From NCBI RefSeq assembly GCF_001027285.1, contig NZ_CP011509.1, forward strand, positions 11,308,501 to 11,372,500: DNA of 64,000 bases, read 5' to 3'. Source of the stretch: Archangium gephyra. GTDB taxonomy: Bacteria; Myxococcota; Myxococcia; Myxococcales; Myxococcaceae. Positions 36,237-43,503 of the stretch are shown in pieces; position 1 is the first letter of the stretch, and every line of letters begins with the position of its first letter. Both the position numbers and the translations under genes were made by a program. A model generated the notes under the pieces. The model was given only the letters and a program-made list of their open reading frames with translations, had not been told where the DNA came from and made no database searches.

Positions 36237-37109
36237 ATGAACCTCCCGTGTCCCCGCTGCCAGCATCCCCTCACCCCCGGAGCCACGTCGTGTCCGGGTT
36301 GTGGCACCTCGTTGCTGCGGGAGGCCACCCCGGGTGGCGCCGAGCCCACGTGCGCCTACCACCCCCAGCGGGTGAGCCTGGCCATCTGCGACCGCTGCGG
36401 CTCCTTCGCCTGCGCCGAGTGCCTGCGGCTCAGCTCGCGCCAGGAGGTGCTGTGTCAGCGCTGCCATGCGCTGGAGCAGGACACCCCGCTGCCGTGGGAT
36501 CAGCGCGAGGAGCTGGGCACCTTCACCGCCTGGTGGAAGACGGTGCTGAGCGTGATGTTCCACCCGGACACCTTCCCCACCATCCGTCCCGAGGGCAGCA
36601 CCGGCGAGGCCCTGCTGTTCGCGACGCTGTGCGCCGTGCCCACCAGCTTCGTGGCGGGCCTCACCTATATGGGCGTCCTCGCCTTCGTGCCCTACCTGCT
36701 CCCCCCGGAGGCCCAGTCCGCGGGCAACCTCCCCACGTGGGTGGGGCCGCTCATGTTCCTGGCCGTCATGCTCCTGGGCCCGCTGTTCTCCGTGGCCACC
36801 ACCGTCATCTTCGCGGGGCTCGACCACCTCGTGCTGATGATGGGAGGCATCACCCGGGGCTATTCCGTGACGCTCCGGGCCCACGCCTTCTCCCAGGCGC
36901 CCTGGGTGCTCGGCGCGGTGCCGTGCATCGGCCCATATGTGGCCCCCGTCTGGGCGCTGGTGGCCCGCGTCTTCGCCTACCGCGGGCTGCACCAGACGAG
37001 CTGGGGCGTGGCGCTCGCGGGGACCCTGATCCCGCCCCTGCTCTCCTGCTGCCTGTGCGGAGGCGCCTACCTCTCCCTGATCATGAGCGGCCTGCGCGGC
37101 CTCAACTGA
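36237..37109 (+). CDS. YIP1-family membrane protein with N-terminal zinc ribbon and B-box-like motif
   Basis: A 290-residue protein. Residues 4-24 are a zinc ribbon (CPRCQH then CPGCGTS). Residues ~38-78 form a B-box-like set (CAYHPQRVSLAICDRCGSFA, CAEC, CQRCHALE). About five membrane helices follow from residue ~125 (LLFATLCAVPTSFVAGLTYM, VATTVIFAGLDHLVLMMGG), the YIP1 layout. YIP1 proteins are linked to membrane trafficking in eukaryotes; the bacterial role is unknown. It starts 54 bp after the P450 and may share its transcript. Confidence 0.85.
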   Translation: MNLPCPRCQHPLTPGATSCPGCGTSLLREATPGGAEPTCAYHPQRVSLAICDRCGSFACAECLRLSSRQEVLCQRCHALEQDTPLPWDQREELGTFTAWWKTVLSVMFHPDTFPTIRPEGSTGEALLFATLCAVPTSFVAGLTYMGVLAFVPYLLPPEAQSAGNLPTWVGPLMFLAVMLLGPLFSVATTVIFAGLDHLVLMMGGITRGYSVTLRAHAFSQAPWVLGAVPCIGPYVAPVWALVARVFAYRGLHQTSWGVALAGTLIPPLLSCCLCGGAYLSLIMSGLRGLN

Positions 37110-37122
37110 GCCGCCGCCCGCC

Positions 37123-38175
37123 TCAGAGGGCGTAGGTGGCGTAGCAGGTGCCCACCGGACCGGTGCCCGACGTGGGGGCCGTCGGAGCCGACTGCCACGC
37201 GCCCTCGGCGCCGCACTGGTGCCACTGCGAGTCCCCGCTGGACTGCACGCACGTGCGCGCCGGCACCGAGCGGCCCAGGGTGGCGGACGAGCAGTACGGC
37301 CAGGACGCCGTGCAGTTGGTGGGCTTGGTGGTGGTGCCCGCCGTGAAGGTGCCGTCGGCCTGGCACTGCCGCCAGATGGCGTCCGAGGAGCTCTGCACGC
37401 ACACGCCCACGCCCACGTTCGCCTCCACCGTGCCCGAGTAGCACGTGACGGTGGAGCCACCGGTGCCCCAGTTGTACTCGCCCTTGAACTGGTTGTACTT
37501 CACCGCCACCAGCGACGAGCCGCCGATGTCCGTACGGCCGCACTGGATGGCGTACGCGCCCACCCAGGGGGTGTACGTGTAGAGCGCCGCGGTGGCCTTG
37601 TTGACCGGCTTCACCGAGCACGGATCCGACGTGCTCTTGAGCACGCCCGGCTTCCACCCGGAGATGGTGGCCCGGCCCGCGTCCAGGTCCACGAGGTAGC
37701 CGCGCAGCTTCTTCGCCGAGCACTCGATCTGCTTGCCGAAGCCCGCGTAGGAGGTGCTGCACCCGCCGCTGTCCGGGCAGCCACAGCCGGTGGCCTTGGC
37801 CAGGTTGGTGGAGGTGCCGCTGGTGATGAGGCTCGACTCCGTCTGGATGCGCGCCAGCATGTAGAGCGGGTTGATGGTCTGCAGCTTGGACTGCTCCACG
37901 ATGAGCGTGGCCGCCGTCTTGTTGTTCCAGGCCGGATCCTTGTAGGTGGCCAGGTACGAGCCCTTCTGCTGCAGGAAGGCCTGCACCTGGGCCACGGTGA
38001 TCCACTGGCCGCCGGTGATGTCCGTGTCCTCGAGCAGCCGGTGCATGTCGTACTCGGTGGTGGCCGGCTCGAGCACCTGGCCCGTGAGCTCGTCCACCAC
38101 GGCCTCGTCCTCGGACGGACCGCAGCCCACGGCCAACAGGGCCGGCAACAACAACAGCGTGTATCGCAGCTTCAT
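37123..38175 (-). CDS. Lysozyme-like lipoprotein with two C-terminal Cys repeats
   Basis: A 350-residue lipoprotein (MKLRYTLLLLPALLAVGC). The middle (NPLYMLARIQTESSLITSGT, then YAGFGKQIECSAKKLRGYL and WVGAYAIQCGRTDIGGSSLV) looks like a GH73/lysozyme-like peptidoglycan hydrolase fold with the Glu of QTESS as candidate acid. The C-terminus has two related units of about 50 residues (VGVCVQSSSDAIWRQCQADG and PARTCVQSSGDSQWHQCGAE), possibly wall-binding. It may act in prey or self wall turnover. It converges on the YIP1 gene with 13 bp between stops. Confidence 0.75.
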   Translation of the reverse strand: MKLRYTLLLLPALLAVGCGPSEDEAVVDELTGQVLEPATTEYDMHRLLEDTDITGGQWITVAQVQAFLQQKGSYLATYKDPAWNNKTAATLIVEQSKLQTINPLYMLARIQTESSLITSGTSTNLAKATGCGCPDSGGCSTSYAGFGKQIECSAKKLRGYLVDLDAGRATISGWKPGVLKSTSDPCSVKPVNKATAALYTYTPWVGAYAIQCGRTDIGGSSLVAVKYNQFKGEYNWGTGGSTVTCYSGTVEANVGVGVCVQSSSDAIWRQCQADGTFTAGTTTKPTNCTASWPYCSSATLGRSVPARTCVQSSGDSQWHQCGAEGAWQSAPTAPTSGTGPVGTCYATYAL

Positions 38176-38281
38176 CGCGTGCCTCGGGTGTGGCCGCGAA
38201 ACCGGGCGGGGGTGGCCTGGCTCCACGGCGGGGGGAGGACGCCTCTTAACACCAGGAAAGCCCTACTTTCCCGTTTTTTAT

Positions 38282-38305
38282 GAATGTTGGAGGAATCCAA
38301 CATTC
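38282..38305. repeat. 10-bp inverted repeat with 4-base loop
   Basis: GAATGTTGGA and TCCAACATTC form a perfect stem around GGAA, 15 bp beyond the stop of the large VWA gene (minus strand). A second small hairpin (GGAAAG/CTTTCC) and six T's lie at about 38254-38279. The T-run is on the wrong side for terminating the VWA transcript, so an operator or RNA structure upstream of the lysozyme-like gene is equally possible. Confidence 0.5.
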
Positions 38306-38320
38306 CTCAGGGAGGAGCGC

Positions 38321-41029
38321 TCACTTCCCCAGGCGGCGGCGGGCGCGCTCGCGAGCGGCCTCGAGCGCCGAGTCCACGCCCCGCGCCTCGCGCGGTTTCG
38401 CCTCGGGCGCGGCCGGGGTTTCCGGAGCCGGGCCCGTCCCGGACGCGGGCTTCATCGCGGGCGGAGCCGCGGGGGAGGCAACCACCGCGCGCCGGAGCCT
38501 CGGCCCCGACAGGAAGCGGCGCACCACCACCTCCGCCAGCAGCACCGCCACCGCCAGGGCCACCAGCCAGGGCGCGAGCGCCACACGGCCCTCGGACTCG
38601 GGCGCCTCCGTGAAGAGGCCCGTCATGGAGAGCCGCTCCAGGCCTCCCCCCACGGCCGCCACCCCGCGCAGCACCGCCAGGCCCTCCTGGGCACTGCCGG
38701 GCTCGAACTCGGGCGCGTAGGGCAGCGTCACCGGAGGCGCCCGCAGCACCCGCCCGCCCAGCTTCACCACCGGGTGCCACGTGCCGCTGCCCGGCAGCGT
38801 GTACTCGGCCGCCACCCGGTCCTCGTCCTCCCAGCGCATGGGCAATTCCACCGGCGCGCCCCGCCCGTCTCCTGGCAGCAGCACCAGCGAGGGCAGCGCA
38901 CCCGGTAGGGCCTCTTCCGGCGCGAAGTCCAATGTCACCCGCAGCAGGTTGCCCCGCCGCTCCGAGCGCGCCACCGCCTCGCCCGCGTCCCCCGCGCCGC
39001 CCATGCTCCAGCGCACCATGCCCTCCAGGGCCGCGCGCAGACCACTCCAGGTGCGCAGCTCGCCGGTGAAGGCCCCGTCCACCTCCGCCATCAGCGCCAC
39101 CACCCGCCCCGAGCCGCGAGGCCACAGCGCCAGCACGGGCGCCGCGTTGTCATCCAGCGTCCGCAGCGCCACGCTCGCGCGAGGCCGCAGGTACGTGAGG
39201 TTGTAGCCGCCCACCTGCGGCAGCCCCATCGACGGCAGCCTGCCGAGCAGCGGCAGGTCCGGCGCCGCCTCCAGCGAGGCGGGCTCGTCCACGAAGGTGG
39301 CCCGCGCCACGGCGATGGTCTCCTGGCTGAAGATGCGCGGCAGGCTCATCGCGTCCTCGGCGAAGTAGACGCGGCCTCCGCCCTTGATGGCGATCTCCTC
39401 GAGCAGCGCCGCGTCCGGGTCCTTCTTCGAGCCCAGGCCGATGACGGACACCGTCACCTTCTGGCCCCGCAGGTCCGAGAGCGTCTTCAGGAAGTCATCC
39501 GGCTCCTCCGAGTCCGCCGCGTCCGAGAAGAGCAGCACGTGCCGCGTGAGCTTGTCGCTGCGAAGAATCTGCTTGCGGCCCTCGCGCAGCGCCACACCCA
39601 CGAAGATGCCGCCTCCCCCGCTGAAGCCGCGCGACACCGCGTCCAGCGGCAGCCCGTTCTCCACGGGGCTCATCGGGAAGATTTCATGCACCTCGGTGTC
39701 CACCATGTGCACGGACACCTCGTCCTTCTCGTTGAGCAGCGTGAGCGCGCCCACCACGCCCTCGGCGGCCAGCTCCATCTTCGTGCGCCCGTCCGGCACC
39801 GTGGCGCCCATGGAGCAGCTGCAGTCCATCAGCACACTCATGGCCAGGGCCGTGCGGCGCTGCTCCTCGCGCATCTCCAGCGACACCGGCAGCAGCGGCT
39901 CCACCGGCGAGCGGCGGTACCCTCCCTCGCCGAAGCTGGAGCGGCCGCCCGTCATCACCAGCCCGCCACCGGCCTGCTCCACGTAGGAGGCCAGCACGTT
40001 CAGCGCCGGCTCGCCGAGCTGGTTCGCGTCCACGTTCTCCAGCACCACCGTGCCCACGCCGTCCAGGGCATCGAGCGTCACGGGGAAGGGCGCGCGCACC
40101 TCCAGCATCAGCCCCGCCGAGCGCAGCGCCCGGGCCAGCGTGCCCTCCGGCTGCTTCGTGAGCAGCAGCACCCGGGGAGGCCCCTCCACCCGCAGCACCG
40201 CCTGCCCCACGTCGTTCTCCACCACGCCGTCGCCGGGCGCCTCCACCGTCAGCCGGTAGGCCACGAGGCCCGGCTCGTCCACGAGGTCGCGGAAGGGCAG
40301 CAGGTTGGGCCCGGCCTGGAAGTCGAAAGGCCCCTTCACCAGCACGCGGCCGTTGCGCTCCAGGCGCACCGTGCCGGTGACGGGCGCCGAGGCCACCACC
40401 ACGCCGCTCATCTGGAAGGGCTCGTGCGCCTTCACCGCGGCGGGCACGTCCAGCGAGAGCACGGCCAGGTCGAGCGGCGAGTCCTCGCGCGCCACCTGGC
40501 GGAAGTCCACGGCGATGCCCCGGGCCGCCAGCCGCCGCGCCGCGCCACGGGCATCCGCGCCGGTGGCCCGTCCGTCGGACACCACCAGCACCCGGCCCGT
40601 GCGGCCCGGAGGAATGAGCGCACCCGCCGCGTCCAGCGCCGCCGACAGGTCCGAGGCCTCCGCGTCCACCGGCCGGGTGAAGCCACCGAAGCGCCCCGCC
40701 TCCGACAGCGGCTGCTCCACCCGCGCCTCACGGCCGAAGGAGATGACGCCCACCCTGTCGCCGGTGCGCCGCTGCGTCTCCAGCAGGCCCACCAGCTCCG
40801 AGGCCACACGCCCCGCGTCCGCCGGCATGGAGCGCGAGCGGTCCACCACCACCACCACGTCACTGCCCGCGTGGCGCAGCAGCCACTCGGGGCCGGCCAG
40901 CGCGCCCACCACGAGCAGCAGCAGCGCCCACCGCAGCGCCATGGGGGGACCGGGCCGCTGGCCTCGCTTCCACAGGAAGAGGCCCAGCGGGAGGAGGAGC
41001 ACCAGCGCCTGGGGCAGGGAGAAGCTCAT
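38321..41029 (-). CDS. Large membrane protein with two von Willebrand A domains
   Basis: A 902-residue protein with two N-terminal membrane segments (ALVLLLPLGLFLW; ALRWALLLLVVGALAG), a first VWA domain with MIDAS VVVVVDRSRSM (~63), a glutamine-amidotransferase-like segment (SYVEQAGGGLVMTGGRSSFG), and a second VWA domain with DCSCSM (~403) and VLLFSDAADSEEPDDF. A C-terminal helix (LAPWLVALAVAVLLAEVVV) and a charged tail follow. Such proteins usually sit beside MoxR, DUF58 and BatA-like genes; here that locus begins 8 kb away at 49-59 kb. A role in metal-dependent protein assembly with the MoxR ATPase is inferred. Confidence 0.85.
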   Translation of the reverse strand: MSFSLPQALVLLLPLGLFLWKRGQRPGPPMALRWALLLLVVGALAGPEWLLRHAGSDVVVVVDRSRSMPADAGRVASELVGLLETQRRTGDRVGVISFGREARVEQPLSEAGRFGGFTRPVDAEASDLSAALDAAGALIPPGRTGRVLVVSDGRATGADARGAARRLAARGIAVDFRQVAREDSPLDLAVLSLDVPAAVKAHEPFQMSGVVVASAPVTGTVRLERNGRVLVKGPFDFQAGPNLLPFRDLVDEPGLVAYRLTVEAPGDGVVENDVGQAVLRVEGPPRVLLLTKQPEGTLARALRSAGLMLEVRAPFPVTLDALDGVGTVVLENVDANQLGEPALNVLASYVEQAGGGLVMTGGRSSFGEGGYRRSPVEPLLPVSLEMREEQRRTALAMSVLMDCSCSMGATVPDGRTKMELAAEGVVGALTLLNEKDEVSVHMVDTEVHEIFPMSPVENGLPLDAVSRGFSGGGGIFVGVALREGRKQILRSDKLTRHVLLFSDAADSEEPDDFLKTLSDLRGQKVTVSVIGLGSKKDPDAALLEEIAIKGGGRVYFAEDAMSLPRIFSQETIAVARATFVDEPASLEAAPDLPLLGRLPSMGLPQVGGYNLTYLRPRASVALRTLDDNAAPVLALWPRGSGRVVALMAEVDGAFTGELRTWSGLRAALEGMVRWSMGGAGDAGEAVARSERRGNLLRVTLDFAPEEALPGALPSLVLLPGDGRGAPVELPMRWEDEDRVAAEYTLPGSGTWHPVVKLGGRVLRAPPVTLPYAPEFEPGSAQEGLAVLRGVAAVGGGLERLSMTGLFTEAPESEGRVALAPWLVALAVAVLLAEVVVRRFLSGPRLRRAVVASPAAPPAMKPASGTGPAPETPAAPEAKPREARGVDSALEAARERARRRLGK

Positions 41030-41105
41030 GGAGGAGGTCCCGCCATGCTACCCACCCGGCCCCGCCCGGGGAAAGGGGACCCGCGCCTCCACGGGCTCCC
41101 GTGGG

Positions 41106-42482
41106 CTACCGGAAGTCCAGACTGCCATCCAGCACGGTCTGCCACGCTGGCGTGAGCGGCTCACTCACGGGCGTCTGCGTGAAGTAGTCCGCGTAGTGGC
41201 CCATGTCGGCATCGAAGCGGGAGTCGAGGCGGATCCGGTAGGCGCCGGAGTAGTAGGGGAACACGGAGGACGTCTCATCCAGGCGCAGGGTGAAGGGCTT
41301 GAACGAGGTCACCGTGCCCGGTGCCCTCACCGTCCAATTGAACTGCAAGGAGCTGCGCTCGTCGACAGGGGCCACGAAGAGCTCCACGATCTGCGCGGCG
41401 GCATCCGTGCTCCACGTGAAGACGAGGTCGGGGTCCGCACGGGTGGGAGTCGGCTCGAGCCCGGGCCCCAGGGTGGTGGGCGAGAGGAGAGTCGTCGGCT
41501 TCGGGAGCGGGAGCGTCACGGAGGAGAGGTCCTCCACGGGAAACGCCGCATACACCCCCCCGTGCGAGAACTCGGAGAACCAGCCCACGTCGACGAGGAG
41601 CCTCGCACGGACCGTGTCGAAGGGAGCCGTCAGCGTGAAGGATGGGATGGAGGACGGGAGCCGCGACGGGTAGGAACCGTCCTCCGTCGTCTCGAAGAGG
41701 AGCCGGCCGTCCAGGAAGAACTGAAGACTCGCCGAGGCGGAGTCGTGCTGGTAGGCCTCCGCGCCCTGCAGGGTCAACCGCGTCTGCTGGTTGACGGGGT
41801 GATCGAGCACGAGCTCCTGCCCGGAGACCTCCTGATCGGCGGACAAGGCGATGCCCCTCTTCAAACCGATCGCCTTGCTGCCGAAGGGGCCGTCGTCCGG
41901 GTCTCTTTCGGTCGCGACCAGGTTCACCACCGCGGGCAGTGTGCCCTCGACCAGGATGCGGAAACTCCCGTCCGCCTTCACAGGGGTGCCGAAGGTGCCC
42001 CAGATGCCCGGGCCCACGGCCTTGACGCCCACCTGGGACGGGTCACCCATCCCCTTCACCTTGCCACTGATGTACGCGCGCGACGGGCTCGTGGAGCTCT
42101 TCCGCGCGGCGAGCAGCCAGACTTCCGGTCTCTCGAGCGCGAGATAGGTGGACACATTCTTGAAGCCGGACTCGTAGTGTGCCACCACGGTGACGTCCTG
42201 AGGCCCCACGAGCGACGGATCCTCGAAGGTCACGTCACCCGAGGCGTCGAGCCGCGTGAAGAACCGGGTCCCGTCCCCGAGCATGACATAGGCGCTCGTC
42301 GCCCCCTCGTTGTTCTCCCAGAAGCGCGTGTGGATCTTGAGGGAGCCCGAGATGACCTGGGGCGGCGAGTCCCCCGGCTCCTCCTGGGGAGGAGGGTTGT
42401 TCCCGGGAGGGGTGTCCCGGCCACAACCGGCCACCCATCCCACCATCACCAACGCGAGAAGGCCTCTCCGCATCCACGTCAT
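41106..42482 (-). CDS. Lipoprotein, unknown function
   Basis: A 458-residue lipoprotein (LLALVMVGWVAGCGRD). The mature part is beta-rich with two short carboxypeptidase-regulatory-like segments (YISGKVKGMGDPSQVGVKAV, FGTPVKADGSFRILVEG) and a later Ig-like region. No enzyme motif is seen. ATG 42482 gives the signal peptide. It follows two small genes on the same strand, 70 bp away. Confidence 0.72.
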   Translation of the reverse strand: MTWMRRGLLALVMVGWVAGCGRDTPPGNNPPPQEEPGDSPPQVISGSLKIHTRFWENNEGATSAYVMLGDGTRFFTRLDASGDVTFEDPSLVGPQDVTVVAHYESGFKNVSTYLALERPEVWLLAARKSSTSPSRAYISGKVKGMGDPSQVGVKAVGPGIWGTFGTPVKADGSFRILVEGTLPAVVNLVATERDPDDGPFGSKAIGLKRGIALSADQEVSGQELVLDHPVNQQTRLTLQGAEAYQHDSASASLQFFLDGRLLFETTEDGSYPSRLPSSIPSFTLTAPFDTVRARLLVDVGWFSEFSHGGVYAAFPVEDLSSVTLPLPKPTTLLSPTTLGPGLEPTPTRADPDLVFTWSTDAAAQIVELFVAPVDERSSLQFNWTVRAPGTVTSFKPFTLRLDETSSVFPYYSGAYRIRLDSRFDADMGHYADYFTQTPVSEPLTPAWQTVLDGSLDFR

Positions 42483-42552
42483 GGTGCTCCCCCTTTGGGA
42501 AGGAAGAGCCCGTGACCTGGAAAATGATGCAAAGAATCTGGCCCGGGCCGCG

Positions 42553-42792
42553 CTAGGGCACGTCCACCGCGCGCCCCCCGAACGGAGGATCCGCCTGGAT
42601 GGCCTGGGCCAGACGATCGGCGAAGGCCTGGCCCTCCCGTGCGTAGGCGGCCGTCTCTTGCGCATCCAGCCGCACCCGCACCGCCGACATCGCGATGCCG
42701 CCGACCACCACTTCGATGGTCAGCACCCCGCTCCGGTCGCGCAGCAGCCTGTAGAGGAGTGGACTCTGGAGCAGGACCTCTTCGTCACTCAA
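42553..42792 (-). CDS. Small hypothetical protein
   Basis: A 79-residue protein (SDEEVLLQSPLLYRLLRDRS at its start) with no signal peptide and no recognised domain. The TTG start overlaps the upstream lipoprotein's stop as TTGA and has GGAGG at good spacing, so it is translationally coupled to that gene. ATG starts exist only later in the frame. Confidence 0.65.
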   Translation of the reverse strand: MSDEEVLLQSPLLYRLLRDRSGVLTIEVVVGGIAMSAVRVRLDAQETAAYAREGQAFADRLAQAIQADPPFGGRAVDVP

Positions 42793-43403
42793 GGGACCTC
42801 CTCGACCCGGGCCTGCGAGACCGGAGCGTTGATCACCATCACCTCCGGCACTCCGCCGGACGTGAACCCGCCGAACTTGAAGCAATCCGTGTCCTCGGCG
42901 CTGGTGCACTTCCACACGCCGGGATCGCTCTCGACGGGCAGGCGCGCGCAGACGCCGCTGGCGTCGAGGTCGAGCGTCATCATCCGCAGCGTCCCCTCGA
43001 AGTTCTTGGACGGCAGACCGAGCGCCTTGCCGAGAACCGCCGGGTCATGCTTTCCGTCCTTCATCGAGTCCTGGACGGCTTTCTGGATGACGCTCGCTGG
43101 CGCCGCGAACAGGTAGCAGCCGGTGTCGTTGCAGCGGCCAAAGTTCTTCGCGTTCGTCTGGACGACGAACGTCTGGAAGGCGCTGTCCTTCATCAGCCAC
43201 GACACCTGCCGGCCGGGGAATTTCTCGGCCACGTGCTTCTCGATGTTCCAGGGGCTGGCGCGCTGATCCGCCTCCCGGGAGAGCTGGGCCTGCGTGGCAT
43301 CGCACCGCGCGATGAGCGGCTCGGGGGCCGGCTTGACGGCGGTGCGGGTGGAGACACAACCGGACGCGACCAGGACCCAGAACAGCATGACGACGTTCTT
43401 CAT
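42789..43403 (-). CDS. Small lipoprotein, unknown function
   Basis: A 204-residue lipoprotein (MKNVVMLFWVLVASGCVSTR). The mature part has paired cysteines (FGRCNDTGCYLF, VWKCTSAEDTDCFKFGG) likely forming disulfides, and no recognised domain. It is co-translated with the following 79-residue gene, and lies 100 bp downstream of the jacalin-like gene across a strong hairpin. Confidence 0.72.
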   Translation of the reverse strand: MKNVVMLFWVLVASGCVSTRTAVKPAPEPLIARCDATQAQLSREADQRASPWNIEKHVAEKFPGRQVSWLMKDSAFQTFVVQTNAKNFGRCNDTGCYLFAAPASVIQKAVQDSMKDGKHDPAVLGKALGLPSKNFEGTLRMMTLDLDASGVCARLPVESDPGVWKCTSAEDTDCFKFGGFTSGGVPEVMVINAPVSQARVEEVP

Positions 43404-43460
43404 GGCGGCCTCACGGTGAACGTGGAAAGGGGAGCAGCGTACCCCCGGCGCCAGACTCTC

Positions 43461-43495
43461 GCCCCAGCGCGGCCCCTGGAGAGGCCGCGCGGGGC
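43461..43495 (-). terminator. Strong GC hairpin after the jacalin-like gene
   Basis: GCCCCAGCGCGGCC (43461-43474) pairs with GGCCGCGCGGGGC (43483-43495) around an 8-base loop: 13 pairs with one bulged A. It starts 8 bp past the stop of the jacalin-like gene on the minus strand. There is no T-run, so termination is probable rather than certain. Confidence 0.5.
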
Positions 43496-43503
43496 ATCGC
43501 GTG

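Noticed and set aside
38254-38280. Hairpin plus TTTTTT as a rho-independent terminator
   Set aside because: The T-run follows the stem only on the plus strand, where no gene reads into it.
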